The translations under genes were made by a program, and so were the position numbers. A stretch of DNA of 64,000 nt, from positions 1-64,000 of the forward strand of contig CAIJNI010000031.1 of NCBI GenBank assembly GCA_903821995.1, read 5' to 3'. How positions within the stretch are numbered: the first letter of the stretch is position 1; every line of letters begins with the position of its first letter. Under the pieces are notes generated by a model that saw only the letters and a program-made list of their open reading frames with translations, was not told where the DNA came from and made no database searches. This DNA comes from an uncultured beta proteobacterium. GTDB lineage: Bacteria > Pseudomonadota > Gammaproteobacteria > Burkholderiales > Burkholderiaceae. Shown here piece by piece: positions 33,802 through 43,057 of the stretch.

Positions 33802-35241
33802 ATGTTTAAAAAGTATTTATCTTGGTCTTTCTATACTGTAGTTGTCTTATCTAACTTGATTGTTGCAGGTTGGTTAATGTACACCAAAGGATCACCTTTT
33901 GGATGGAAAGTTGCGAACCTTGGGCAAGATAATAGCTTTGTTTTGCATGAGATTCTCGCAATTGCTCAGTTTGGGCTTATTGGTTTTACCTTTGATGTAT
34001 TTTTCAGATACTTCGTAAGACGTTATAACAAAGACCATCCTGATGATGCTTGGTCAGATATTTTGATTCAAGCCTCTGTTGTTATTTTTTATGTATGTGT
34101 TGGATTTTTAGGTTTTATTTCTCTGTATGAGCATTCCATTAGTACCATCATTGCATCAACAAGTGCGCTTGGTTTTTTTGTAACTTATGCTGCCAGAAAT
34201 CTTATTTCTGACATTGTTTCAAGTATTTCAATGCAAAAAAATAAATTGATGTCCATAGGGGACTATATAGAAACACGTGATGGAGATAAAATTCGGTTAC
34301 AAGTAAAGAAGATGGATTTTCGTTATGTGACGTTTTTAAATGACTCTGTCCACTTAACTCGAATACCAAATCAACGAGTGTTGTCAATGTCCTTTGTGAA
34401 TATTAGTCAACAAGACAATGGTAGCGAGAGGGTCGTTGATTTACAACTGGGTGTTCACAATAGTGAAGATCGCATTATTGATTTATTAAATTCTGCTGCA
34501 GATTATGTTTGCAATCATATTCCTGGATTTATCAATACATATAGTACGAGTGTTTTAAGTGTTTCCATGAATATAGTGACATATCGTATCGTATATCGTT
34601 GTAAGCCTGATTTGAGTTTTGCAAAAACTCGTGGAATTATGTTGCGCCATGCCTTAAGGTTTTTAAAGGGTGCTGGTATTGTCTTAAGCACAATTGAATA
34701 CTCAAGAAGTACTGAACAGATATCACAAAGCGCAGCGGCTCGATTAATTGAGCTTTATCCATTTGGGGTTCTTAAGGCGCTTAATGTTGATGAAGTTGAA
34801 TCCTTAGCATCCAGAGTCAAGCTGGTTCAATTTGCGCCTGGAGAATATATTATTCGACAGGGCGATACGGATGATTGTATGTACATTATTGCCGAAGGTG
34901 GCGTTGAAGTATTAATTGATAAAGATGGTCAACCTTTAAGCGTTGCGAAATTATGGCCTGGAGATTGTTTTGGAGAGATGTCTTTACTTACCGGTGAGCC
35001 CAGAAAAGCAAGTATTTTGGCTCAAAAATTTACAACACTCATTTTAATTAACAAAATCGATATAGCTCCGTTACTTAATGAAGACTCATTACTCGTAGGT
35101 CGTCTCTCCCAAATGCTCGCTGAGCGAATGGCTCATAGTCAAGCCATGATGAATCAATCAGACAAAAATGAGATGATAGACAAGAATCGTAAGTCTATCG
35201 CTCAAAAAATACTCAGCTTTTTCGGAAAAAAGTCTAAATAA
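33802..35241 (+). CDS. MscS-type channel with C-terminal cyclic-nucleotide-binding domain (bCNG)
   Basis: A 479-residue inner-membrane protein of the MscS superfamily fused to a cAMP-type domain. Transmembrane segments lie near 7-27, 47-68, 87-108 and 112-134. The last is the pore helix (TSALGFFVTYAARNLISDIV), followed by the MscS beta domain (MSIGDYIETRDGDKIRLQVK). The C-terminal domain, about 310-440, carries the phosphate-binding cassette with Gly-Glu and Arg (FGEMSLLTGEPRKAS). This is the bacterial cyclic-nucleotide-gated (bCNG) architecture, in which cAMP rather than tension may control opening. The gene is divergent from the cyclase gene. No clear ribosome-binding site precedes the ATG. 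Confidence 0.93.
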   Translation: MFKKYLSWSFYTVVVLSNLIVAGWLMYTKGSPFGWKVANLGQDNSFVLHEILAIAQFGLIGFTFDVFFRYFVRRYNKDHPDDAWSDILIQASVVIFYVCVGFLGFISLYEHSISTIIASTSALGFFVTYAARNLISDIVSSISMQKNKLMSIGDYIETRDGDKIRLQVKKMDFRYVTFLNDSVHLTRIPNQRVLSMSFVNISQQDNGSERVVDLQLGVHNSEDRIIDLLNSAADYVCNHIPGFINTYSTSVLSVSMNIVTYRIVYRCKPDLSFAKTRGIMLRHALRFLKGAGIVLSTIEYSRSTEQISQSAAARLIELYPFGVLKALNVDEVESLASRVKLVQFAPGEYIIRQGDTDDCMYIIAEGGVEVLIDKDGQPLSVAKLWPGDCFGEMSLLTGEPRKASILAQKFTTLILINKIDIAPLLNEDSLLVGRLSQMLAERMAHSQAMMNQSDKNEMIDKNRKSIAQKILSFFGKKSK

Positions 35242-35333
35242 CCAATTTAAGCGTCAAGTTTTATAAAAAATCTTGCAATAGTGATCAGGTTTATACTAAT
35301 ACCACTTTTCAATCATAGGAAGCATCGAGTTTA

Positions 35334-35783
35334 ATGATGAACAATTACTTTAAAGCACTTCTGTTATCAAGTTGTTTAGGAATTTGTTCTAATATAGTTA
35401 TTGCTCAAAGTGCTCAAACTACAAAGGTGGTAAAAATGTCAGAATTTAAAAAAATAGATCATACGGTCGGAACTGGTACTTTAGCTACTGCTGGCCAACT
35501 AGTGACCGTTCATTACACGGGATGGCTTTATGAAGAAGCTAAGCCTGACCATAAGGGCAAAAAATTTGATAGCTCTGTGGACCGTGGGACACCATTTGAG
35601 TTTTCTCTAGGTGCAGGGCAAGTTATTAAAGGTTGGGATGAGGGCGTTGCTGGTATGAAAATTGGTGGTAAACGAACACTCTTGATTCCAGCGGAGATGG
35701 GGTACGGTGCGCGTGGTGCGGGGGGCGTTATTCCGCCCAATGCGACTTTAGTGTTTGATGTTGAATTACTTGGCGTTCATTAA
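35334..35783 (+). CDS. FKBP-type peptidyl-prolyl cis-trans isomerase
   Basis: A 149-residue periplasmic prolyl isomerase. Residues 1-24 are a Sec signal ending in IAQ. A single FKBP domain follows, with the active-site pattern [31 protein letters not shown] and [20 protein letters not shown]. The usual aromatic pocket residues are present (Tyr, Phe, Asp, Trp). It helps fold exported proteins. ATG ATG at 35334/35337 gives two possible starts one codon apart. Confidence 0.93.
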   Translation: MMNNYFKALLLSSCLGICSNIVIAQSAQTTKVVKMSEFKKIDHTVGTGTLATAGQLVTVHYTGWLYEEAKPDHKGKKFDSSVDRGTPFEFSLGAGQVIKGWDEGVAGMKIGGKRTLLIPAEMGYGARGAGGVIPPNATLVFDVELLGVH

Positions 35784-35794
35784 TTGAATGAAAT

Positions 35795-35822
35795 AGGGTT
35801 TAATCTTTTATGATTAAACCCT
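35795..35822. terminator. Perfect 11-bp hairpin after the FKBP gene
   Basis: AGGGTTTAATC (35795-35805) pairs exactly with GATTAAACCCT (35812-35822) around a six-base loop. It starts 11 bases after the FKBP stop. No T-tract follows, so it may be a weak terminator or RNA-stability stem before the next gene, 16 bp further on. Confidence 0.5.
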
Positions 35823-35838
35823 GAGCACGGAGGAGAAT

Positions 35839-36942
35839 ATGCTTCCCGTAAAAAATAATTTCTCTAGAGTTATCTTGATTGCAATTGTCTTATCGATTGC
35901 TTTATGGGGAATTGCTTATCAACTTGCTCCTGATAAATCTGCATTCATGAAAGATCATAGTTTCCAATATCAAATCATATGGCTACCCCTGCATATTTTT
36001 TTAGGATACTTTTCTATATTGGTCTATAAAAAGGCTGCCTACGCAAAGCATTACAAAGAAATCAGCCTGAGTTCAATTCTTCAAGACTTTAAAAAAAATT
36101 ATCGTGCCGTCTTTTTTGCTGTATTGCTTATTATTCCCTTTGTAGTTGAAGATACCTTAGACGGATTGGTTCAACTTCAAACAAACTTTGAGACTTTAGG
36201 TAATGCGAGTTGGGTAATGATTGGTCCTATTTGGACAATTGAGTGGCTCATGTTAGGGGTCATGTGGTCTCGTGTCATAGCAACTATTCGCCTCACTGTT
36301 AACGTGTATACACCTAAATTTATAGATGAGCATTTAGACGATATATTAATACTCAATCCAACTTCACCCTATTTGCAGGCTGGTGTAGAAAATGCTTTGA
36401 TTAACTTAATCTATGCCATTTCTACAATTGTATATATTCAATATACGGGTGGCGAAAACTCGGATTTTCAAACGACGGCAATATCTGCTGCCCTAGTACT
36501 ATTTAGTTTTTTATCGAGTTTCTTTTTTCTACGAATGCGAGTAAATCAAGCATTAGAGCGAATAGTGGAAAAGCACGCAAGAAAAGTAGAGGGTATTTAT
36601 ATCAAACCCGATAACGAATTTACAAAAGGGATCTTTAAAAATTTAGGATTAAATACCCTCTTAATTGATAATTTTGTGTTGCATAAACCTTTAAAAATGT
36701 CTAATCGTGGATTGGAAAGATTAAGCATAGTTAGGACTAGTTTACTTATGGATTCAATAAAAGAGCAGGGAAATGCAGAATCATTAAGTGTATCAACTGC
36801 CATACAATCGATCCGCTATTCACAATATGAACAAAAATTAGCATCGTTAGGTATATTAGAATTGCAAGGTGTTCTGATTAGATTGGGTTCGCCGATGATC
36901 ATGCTAATAGCAAAATCAGGTGTGCTATCACAGCTTCATTAA
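35839..36942 (+). CDS. Six-helix membrane protein, family not recognised
   Basis: I do not recognise this 367-residue protein. Six hydrophobic segments are visible near residues 10-30, 45-66, 88-108, 123-148, 184-204 and 212-235, so the N-terminal two-thirds is an inner-membrane domain. The rest, about 236-367, is hydrophilic with charged helices (VNQALERIVEKHARKVEGIY) and probably faces the cytoplasm. No catalytic or transporter motif is apparent. An excellent GGAGGAG-like ribosome-binding site precedes the ATG. It is followed after 15 bp by a lipoprotein gene, so the two are probably co-transcribed and may work together. Confidence 0.75.
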   Translation: MLPVKNNFSRVILIAIVLSIALWGIAYQLAPDKSAFMKDHSFQYQIIWLPLHIFLGYFSILVYKKAAYAKHYKEISLSSILQDFKKNYRAVFFAVLLIIPFVVEDTLDGLVQLQTNFETLGNASWVMIGPIWTIEWLMLGVMWSRVIATIRLTVNVYTPKFIDEHLDDILILNPTSPYLQAGVENALINLIYAISTIVYIQYTGGENSDFQTTAISAALVLFSFLSSFFFLRMRVNQALERIVEKHARKVEGIYIKPDNEFTKGIFKNLGLNTLLIDNFVLHKPLKMSNRGLERLSIVRTSLLMDSIKEQGNAESLSVSTAIQSIRYSQYEQKLASLGILELQGVLIRLGSPMIMLIAKSGVLSQLH

Positions 36943-36957
36943 GGCAGTAAGTTTTCT

Positions 36958-37764
36958 ATGAAACAAATTCAATACCTATTCTTAATTCTATTTATTACTT
37001 TGATTGTGGGGTGCGCCACAACTCCGCCATTTAAGGCATATCCTGGCATTTCTTTTCAAGAACTTGATTCATTGGCTGCAGATAATTTTTGTTTGTGGCA
37101 GTGTACTGGCCCAAAAAATAAATATAAAAGTGGCTTAGTTTATGTTCAGCAGTACGATAAAGGCTCAGATATTTATATTTACGAAACAGTCAGGCAATAC
37201 CTTCGTCGTGCTAATGGATATCCCTTAGAGCCTAATGAAAATTACGTTGGTTACTTTTACTTTAGAAAGGGGTATCTGGTTTCTTCGCAAGAAATTAATC
37301 AATTAGAAGCTGAGTTTAGGTCTAAACAAGCAGTCGAAAGAGCTGCTCAAGAAAAGGCCAACCGAGAATACCAAGAAAAACAAAGAATTGAGGCTGAAAA
37401 AAAACGTCGTGAAGAGCAAGAACAAGAGCGAAAATATAAAGCAGAGCAAGATCGAAAAAAGAAAGAGTTTGAGCAATGCCTGAATAAGGATAGTGTAGGT
37501 ATGTGCTGGTTGACTACATCTGGCTTCTATAGTGACAAAATGATCCCCTCATTTACAGTAAAAAATAACTTAAATTTTCCGATCAAGGATATTCAATTTA
37601 ATTGTTATCAAATGGGTCCGAGTGGAACAAAGATTCAGTCAAATGACTTTACTATTTATCAAATATGGAATGTGGGCCAAAAAAGGGATGTGTCATTTTC
37701 TTTTTACAAACATAATCAACATGACTCATGGAATTGTTTGGTTTCTAATTGGAGTCGGTATTAA
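36958..37764 (+). CDS. Lipoprotein with central coiled coil
   Basis: A 268-residue lipoprotein. The signal peptide ends in the lipobox LIVGC (Cys19), so it is attached to a membrane facing the periplasm. Residues about 25-115 form a conserved-looking N-terminal region with a Cys-x-x-x-Cys (NFCLWQCTG). A highly charged coiled coil follows at about 120-175 (QEKANREYQEKQRIEAEKKR). A C-terminal domain with three cysteines (EQCLNKDSVGMCW, FNCYQMG, WNCLV) ends the protein. The start is an ATG 15 bp after the upstream membrane-protein gene. Function unknown; perhaps an envelope partner of that protein. Confidence 0.8.
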   Translation: MKQIQYLFLILFITLIVGCATTPPFKAYPGISFQELDSLAADNFCLWQCTGPKNKYKSGLVYVQQYDKGSDIYIYETVRQYLRRANGYPLEPNENYVGYFYFRKGYLVSSQEINQLEAEFRSKQAVERAAQEKANREYQEKQRIEAEKKRREEQEQERKYKAEQDRKKKEFEQCLNKDSVGMCWLTTSGFYSDKMIPSFTVKNNLNFPIKDIQFNCYQMGPSGTKIQSNDFTIYQIWNVGQKRDVSFSFYKHNQHDSWNCLVSNWSRY

Positions 37765-37821
37765 TCTTTTGATATAACATTGGTGCTAATACAATATAGC
37801 TCTTTTTAGAAAGGAGTATAT

Positions 37822-37884
37822 TTGAAGAGTAGTTATACTTTGAAAATTTGTTATCTAGGAAGATGCCCATGCGTAATAATTTGA
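37822..37884 (+). CDS. Possible 20-residue leader peptide upstream of a Bug gene
   Basis: A TTG at 37822 lies five bases after a perfect AAAGGAG (37810-37816) and opens a 20-codon frame (MKSSYTLKICYLGRCPCVII) ending in TGA at 37882-37884. It overlaps the start of the Bug gene at 37869 in another frame. Its strong ribosome-binding site seems wasted unless the peptide is translated. Coupled translation or an attenuation role is possible. It may equally be a relic, so confidence is low. Confidence 0.25.
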   Translation: MKSSYTLKICYLGRCPCVII

Positions 37885-38858
37885 CTGCATTATTTTTATC
37901 CTTTTTATGTTTCTTTTCTATTGCCTTTGCTCAAACTAATAATTCAAATTACCCCAATCGTCCCATTACTTTAATTACCCCATTTCCTGCTGGTGGATCG
38001 ACTGATTCTGTTGCAAGAACTATTGCTAAAAAGCTAAGTGAAGTTCTTAAAAAGCCAGTTATAGTGGAAAATCATCCGGGTGCTGGTGGTAATATTGGTT
38101 GCAATTTAGTAGCTAAGGCTACTTCTGATGGGTATACCATTTTAATTACCTCTACTAGTACGCACTCAATTGGGTATATTCTCAATAAGAATGTACCTTT
38201 TAGTTACGATGCAGATTTCACACCAATTATTCACGCAGCTACTGCGCCTAATATTCTTTTGGTGACTAAAACAATTCCCGGAAGTACGCTCAAGGAATTT
38301 ATTACCTTTGCAAAAGCTAATCCTACAACCTTAAATTTCTCATCTGCAGGCACTGGCACTATTATGCATTTGACAGGAGAATCTTTTAAAGCTGAAGCCG
38401 ATATAAAAATGACACATATCCCTTACAAAGGATCAAGCCTGTCAATTCCTGACTTAATATCAGGCAAAGTGCATGTTCTTTTTGATAGTATTGTTTCTGG
38501 CTTACCGCATGTGCAAGATGGAAAGCTTACTGCGCTAGCCGTGCTTAGTAAAAAGCGCTCTCCGTTATTACCTAATGTTCCGACTCTTCATGAAATTGGT
38601 AGTCCTTTTGGAGTGGGTGAGTTTGAATCTGAGAACTGGTGGGGTATTTATGGGCCTAAAAATCTTCCTCCAGAAATTACCAAAGTTCTTAATCAAGCTT
38701 TTAATACGACGCTTAAATCACAAGAAGTGATTGATAGTTTGGCTTTATTAGGAGCTGATGCTGGTGGAGGTACTGTTGCTCAGTTTAATGAGATGGTTAA
38801 AAAAGATCGAGCTCACTGGGCAAAAGTAATTCAAGAACAAAAAATTGTAATTGAGTAA
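37869..38858 (+). CDS. Bug-type (TctC-like) periplasmic solute-binding protein
   Basis: A 329-residue Bug protein. A Sec signal (MRNNLTALFLSFLCFFSIAF, then AQ) is followed by NYPNRPITLITPFPAGGSTD, ENHPGAGGNIG and TSDGYTILI. I chose the ATG at 37869, six bases after AGGAAG; an upstream TTG at 37848 would extend it by seven unlikely residues. It converges with the PLP-enzyme gene at 38886. No transport partner genes are adjacent. Confidence 0.92.
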   Translation: MRNNLTALFLSFLCFFSIAFAQTNNSNYPNRPITLITPFPAGGSTDSVARTIAKKLSEVLKKPVIVENHPGAGGNIGCNLVAKATSDGYTILITSTSTHSIGYILNKNVPFSYDADFTPIIHAATAPNILLVTKTIPGSTLKEFITFAKANPTTLNFSSAGTGTIMHLTGESFKAEADIKMTHIPYKGSSLSIPDLISGKVHVLFDSIVSGLPHVQDGKLTALAVLSKKRSPLLPNVPTLHEIGSPFGVGEFESENWWGIYGPKNLPPEITKVLNQAFNTTLKSQEVIDSLALLGADAGGGTVAQFNEMVKKDRAHWAKVIQEQKIVIE

Positions 38859-38885
38859 AAATTGATTTGTTAGATTTATAGCAGA

Positions 38886-39956
38886 TTAATTAGCTTGCAT
38901 CAGTTGATTTAAAGTCTTTGTAGCTGAACTGCAATCTCCAAATTGTTCATTAGCCCAATTCTCATCATGATAAGTATTAAGATAGCGATCTCCGCTATCG
39001 CACAGTAAGCTTAATATTGAGCCGCGGATATTTTTTTGTTTAAGTTCATTAGCTAATTTAAGCATAGCAATAAAATTTGTTCCGGTCGATGGGCCAACTT
39101 TTCTTCCCAGAATGTTCGATAAAATTCGCATTGCTGCAATTGAATCCACGTCATTAACTCGAATCATTCGGTCAATGAGTGACGGAATAAAACTGGCTTC
39201 AGGACGTGGTCTACCGATTCCTTCAATACGCGAACCATTTGAACTAAGATTCGGATTATGAGTCTCGAAGTAATCTAAGAAAACAGAACCTTCAGGATCT
39301 GCAACGCAAATTTGTGATTCATGTCGCTGATATCTAATATAGCGTCCGATTGTTGCGCATGTCCCGCCTGTACCTGCCCCCATTACAATCCATTTCGGGA
39401 TAGGGCTTCTTTCAAGTGACATTTGGGTATAAATACTTTGAGCAATATTGTTATTGCCACGCCAGTCGGTTGCTCGTTCTGCATAAGTAAACTGGTCCAT
39501 GTAATGGCCTCCAGTTTGAATCGCTAATTCTTGAGCGCTTTTATACATTTCAATGGAGGAATCGACAAGATGGCAACGCCCTCCATAGAACTCAACTCGT
39601 TCGATTTTTTCAGAAGAAGTTGTTTTTGGCATAACAGCAATAAAAGGTAGGCCTATTAAACTCGCAAAATAAGCTTCACTAATAGCTGTTGACCCACTGG
39701 AGGCTTCTATGACTGTTTTGCCTTTACATAGCCAATTGTTACACAGGGCATATAAAAATAATGATCGTGCTAAACGATGTTTAAGACTTCCTGTGGGATG
39801 AGTCGATTCATCTTTTAAATACAGGTCTATACCATGTGCGGAATAGGTTGGTATTGGGAGGGGGATTAAGTGCGTATCAACGCTGCGACAAAAATCAGCT
39901 TCAATACGAAGGATAGCTTCGTGTAGCCAGTCTTTTTTAGTGGATGAGTCGGGCAT
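38886..39956 (-). CDS. PLP-dependent cysteine synthase-family enzyme (Cds1-like)
   Basis: A 356-residue fold-type II PLP enzyme. The PLP lysine lies in STHPTGSLKHRLA and the substrate/PLP-phosphate loops in EASSGSTAISEAYFASL and VMGAGTGGTCATIG. The length and the SLFLYALCNNW segment fit the Cds1-like group of the cysteine synthase family, which includes L-cysteine desulfhydrases that release sulfide and pyruvate. It starts five bases after the acyl-CoA ligase stop, so it is the last gene of a minus-strand operon. Its link to acyl-CoA metabolism is unclear. A true O-acetylserine sulfhydrylase is less likely. Confidence 0.85.
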   Translation of the reverse strand: MPDSSTKKDWLHEAILRIEADFCRSVDTHLIPLPIPTYSAHGIDLYLKDESTHPTGSLKHRLARSLFLYALCNNWLCKGKTVIEASSGSTAISEAYFASLIGLPFIAVMPKTTSSEKIERVEFYGGRCHLVDSSIEMYKSAQELAIQTGGHYMDQFTYAERATDWRGNNNIAQSIYTQMSLERSPIPKWIVMGAGTGGTCATIGRYIRYQRHESQICVADPEGSVFLDYFETHNPNLSSNGSRIEGIGRPRPEASFIPSLIDRMIRVNDVDSIAAMRILSNILGRKVGPSTGTNFIAMLKLANELKQKNIRGSILSLLCDSGDRYLNTYHDENWANEQFGDCSSATKTLNQLMQAN

Positions 39957-39961
39957 AATAG

Positions 39962-41515
39962 TTATTCTTTAGATGAAATTCTTTTAAGTGCTTCAGTTTT
40001 TAAGAAAACACGATCAACCTTATTGGTGCTTGCTAATGGAAGTTCATTTAGAAACCATATCCAGCGAGGGTGTTGGTAAGCTGGTGCATGTGTTAAACAG
40101 TAAGTTTTTAGCTCATTGTCAGTTAGTTGTGCCAGCGGTCTTTTAACGACAAAAGCCACTGGCTTTTGTCCTTTAATATCATCATCTACTGCAATGACAA
40201 TAGCTTGAGCAACGCTTGGATGGGTTTCGATTAAGCGTTCTACTTCTGCTGGATAGATATTTTCACCGCCGCAAACAAACATATCATCCGCACGACCAAT
40301 AAAGAAATAGAAACCATGATCATCGCGTTTAAAAATATCGCCGGTACTATAAAATCCATCTGTGGTGAAGGGGTTTTTAATAGGCGGGTTACGCTCTTGT
40401 GCTTTGTGATACCCAAGCATGACGCCTGGGGATTTTATTTGAAGAACACCAGAATTCGATTCTTGACCCTCATTGGTTACAAGTCTAATACTTACATCAG
40501 GGTGGGCATATCCAGCACAAAGCGGAGGAAGCGCAAGTCCATCAGGATGGGGCCCAAACATAACGGGGCTTCCCTCGGTTGTTCCAAAAGCATTAATGAC
40601 TTGAGTCTTTGGAAAATTTTGATGGATAGCTTCTAGTAAGCTAGGGGAAACAGGTGCTGAGCCCATTCTTAGAAATTCGACAGAAGATAAATCTACTTGT
40701 TGCATTAACTCTTTTTCTTGGAGCATCATTGCAATCATTGGAGGAACAGCTGTAAGCCATGTACAACGGTAAGTCTCAATCGCATTGATATATTGACGCG
40801 CATTAAATTGAGGCAACAGAACTGTAGTTGCATGTGCTAAGACATTGAGTAATGTCATAGCAAGGGCATTCATATGGTAGAGCGGTGCTGCAACAAGATA
40901 GCGATGATTTGACCAGTCATGATCACCTAGTCTTGTTTTGGCAACCCAAATATGACTAGCATGAGTCAGTCTGACACCTTTAGGCTTGCCTGTAGAACCA
41001 GAGGTGTACAGCAACATAGCTACTTCATTTGTATCGGGCTCAATGGCATGGTATGACCCGTGATTTAAGAATTGATTAAAAGAAATATCCGACATGTTAT
41101 TGTCAGTATTAAATACAACGCGTGGTAATGTAGATGGAACCATTGATTCATTGTGCGCATCACAAAAGACCAATTGTGCGTCGGAGTCTTGAAGGACAAA
41201 ATCGACCATTGCAGATGGAAATTTTGAATTAACTGGGACAGCAACTAATCCGGCCCGCATAATTCCAAAGTAGCTTGCTATATATTCAGCGCTATTTAAG
41301 GCAATTAATGCAACACGACTTCCCCGTTTTAGTGCAAAGCGTTCTAGACCCCTTGCTACCGCATTGGCTAATTGATCTAAGTCATTAAATGAGAACTCTC
41401 TAGGCTTGTTTTCTAAACCCAGATCAATTAAGGCGATTTTTTGGAGATCTTGATCACGTCGAAAAAGATCTCCAAGATTATTTAGCTTTAATTGTTCAAA
41501 AGAATTTTTAGGCAT
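39962..41515 (-). CDS. AMP-dependent acyl-CoA synthetase
   Basis: A 517-residue adenylate-forming ligase. The P-loop is MLLYTSGSTGKPKGVRL, the acyl-adenylate motif is NAFGTTEGSP, and the hinge is YSTGDIFKRDDHGFYFFIGR. The end (LASTNKVDRVFLK) holds a lysine, though the usual Gly-Lys is changed to Asn-Lys. I chose ATG 41515 (MPKNSFEQL) over an upstream TTG at 41533. It resembles benzoate/cinnamate-type or long-chain ligases. It follows the thioesterase gene by 54 bp in an operon that also holds an alcohol dehydrogenase. Confidence 0.92.
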   Translation of the reverse strand: MPKNSFEQLKLNNLGDLFRRDQDLQKIALIDLGLENKPREFSFNDLDQLANAVARGLERFALKRGSRVALIALNSAEYIASYFGIMRAGLVAVPVNSKFPSAMVDFVLQDSDAQLVFCDAHNESMVPSTLPRVVFNTDNNMSDISFNQFLNHGSYHAIEPDTNEVAMLLYTSGSTGKPKGVRLTHASHIWVAKTRLGDHDWSNHRYLVAAPLYHMNALAMTLLNVLAHATTVLLPQFNARQYINAIETYRCTWLTAVPPMIAMMLQEKELMQQVDLSSVEFLRMGSAPVSPSLLEAIHQNFPKTQVINAFGTTEGSPVMFGPHPDGLALPPLCAGYAHPDVSIRLVTNEGQESNSGVLQIKSPGVMLGYHKAQERNPPIKNPFTTDGFYSTGDIFKRDDHGFYFFIGRADDMFVCGGENIYPAEVERLIETHPSVAQAIVIAVDDDIKGQKPVAFVVKRPLAQLTDNELKTYCLTHAPAYQHPRWIWFLNELPLASTNKVDRVFLKTEALKRISSKE

Positions 41516-41569
41516 GTTCAACAGTTTGACCAATGAACTTTGTCATCATCCTAATCATTATTTTTTAAA

Positions 41570-42001
41570 TTAAGCTTTTGGAGGAGGGGGTGGAGCTGTT
41601 GAATAAACACCACGGCCGCTTGCGCATAAGTTACCTTCAGCGTCATAGACCATTGCTTCAGCAACGCTAATTTGACTTCCAAATTTAATGACCTTACCTT
41701 TAGCAATTAAATTTCCAGGCATTGCGGCGCGGTGATAATCAACTCTCAGATCGATCGTTGGAACGCCGCGTCCTGTTTTAGATACCAAAGCCCAATCCGC
41801 AGTTAAATCGACTAAAGAAGCCAAGATGCCACCATGGGTATATTTTCGATCTGGATTGACAACCCATTCTTCACGCCATGTAGCTTGTATTTCGATCTCT
41901 CCTTCTTTAACAGAAAGAACTTTAATGCCTAACCATTGGTGAAAAGGGCCACGGGTTAGTTTAGCTTCAACTTCCGCCGCTGTAATGAGTTCAGTAGTCA
42001 T
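41570..42001 (-). CDS. PaaI-family hot-dog thioesterase
   Basis: A 143-residue hot-dog-fold acyl-CoA thioesterase. The catalytic region is KYTHGGILASLVDLTADWAL, with the conserved His-Gly-Gly and an acidic residue on the central helix. The strand TIDLRVDYHRAA and the C-terminal ASGRGVYS are typical of PaaI-like enzymes. These release CoA from stalled acyl-CoA intermediates, so it may rescue CoA in the operon's pathway. Confidence 0.9.
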   Translation of the reverse strand: MTTELITAAEVEAKLTRGPFHQWLGIKVLSVKEGEIEIQATWREEWVVNPDRKYTHGGILASLVDLTADWALVSKTGRGVPTIDLRVDYHRAAMPGNLIAKGKVIKFGSQISVAEAMVYDAEGNLCASGRGVYSTAPPPPPKA

Positions 42002-42052
42002 TTTGTTTACCTTATATAAATAGGATGATGATTTAAAAAGTATATTGATGTA

Positions 42053-43057
42053 TTAAGGAGTGATAACGACTTTACCGATCACTTCACGATCTTGGATTAA
42101 ACGTAAACCTTCTGCAGCTTCTGATAGAGGAAGAACTTTATCAATCATTGGCTTCATTTCGCCTTTTGATATCATGTCCATTAGGGCAGTAAGGTTCTCA
42201 ATATAGAAACTATTTGAGCCAATCACTTGCAACTCAAAGCTCCAGATATATCGTAAATCTTCTTTTGGGTCATGACCTGCTGTTGCGCCACAAACAAGAA
42301 GTTTGCCGCCACGTTTTAAGCAACGTAATGAAGGCACCCAAGTATCTCCACCGGTAAAATTAATCACTACATCAACGCCGCCTTCATGAGTTCTTCTCTG
42401 AGGTTTGCCGTATTTCTCAACAGCCCATTTAGAAAAATCAACGTCTTTATAGTTGATGACTTCATCAGCGCCAATTTCTTTAAGTTTGGCTAATTTATCT
42501 GCACTACTTGCGCATGCAATCACTTCTGCGCCTAACTGTTTTGCAAGAATGACGCAACCCGTGCCAACGCCACCTGAGGCGCCAAGGATTAAAACGCGAT
42601 CACCTTTTTTTACGGTATTGTGAGTAATCAACATGCGGTGAGCTGTTCCGTAGGCTACTGGAAGGGATGCGGCTTCAACGAAACTAACTTTATCTGGCAT
42701 GCTAATCAGTTGTTCAGCGCTAACAAGGCAGTACTCTGCCATTCCGCCGTCAAGCATTTCCCCCATGAGCCCTTTAGTTTTATTGAGGGGATTAACGAGA
42801 ACCCGGTCACCAACTTTCCAACCCTCAACATTTGGACCAACTTCAGAAATTTCGCCTGCAAAATCGAGTCCAATAATCACTGGTAAGGGTACTTTTATTC
42901 CTGGCATACCTTTAACAGTAAAAACGTCATGATAGTTAAATGATGAGGCGCCAACTTTGATGATGACATGACCCTCTATGATTTTAGGCATAGGATGATC
43001 AGTGACATATTGTAGGTTTTCTAAACCGCCATGTTGGGACAGGACCAATGCTTTCAT
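42053..43057 (-). CDS. Zinc-type alcohol dehydrogenase-like MDR protein
   Basis: A 334-residue medium-chain dehydrogenase. The GroES-like domain carries SSFNYHDVFTVKG and IGLDFAGEISEVGPNVEGWK. The NAD(P) motif is RVLILGASGGVGTGCVILAK near residue 155. The structural-zinc cysteines are not evident, and the catalytic-zinc ligands are degenerate, so it may be a reductase of the quinone/crotonyl-CoA type. The insert KYGKPQRRTHEGGVDVVINF is characteristic of one MDR subgroup. A GGAG ribosome-binding site precedes the ATG. It is the first gene of the minus-strand operon. Confidence 0.86.
   Translation of the reverse strand: MKALVLSQHGGLENLQYVTDHPMPKIIEGHVIIKVGASSFNYHDVFTVKGMPGIKVPLPVIIGLDFAGEISEVGPNVEGWKVGDRVLVNPLNKTKGLMGEMLDGGMAEYCLVSAEQLISMPDKVSFVEAASLPVAYGTAHRMLITHNTVKKGDRVLILGASGGVGTGCVILAKQLGAEVIACASSADKLAKLKEIGADEVINYKDVDFSKWAVEKYGKPQRRTHEGGVDVVINFTGGDTWVPSLRCLKRGGKLLVCGATAGHDPKEDLRYIWSFELQVIGSNSFYIENLTALMDMISKGEMKPMIDKVLPLSEAAEGLRLIQDREVIGKVVITP

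Noticed and set aside
40316-40636. Open plus-strand frame opposite the acyl-CoA ligase
   Set aside because: Shadow of the ligase's codon pattern; no ribosome-binding site or domain.
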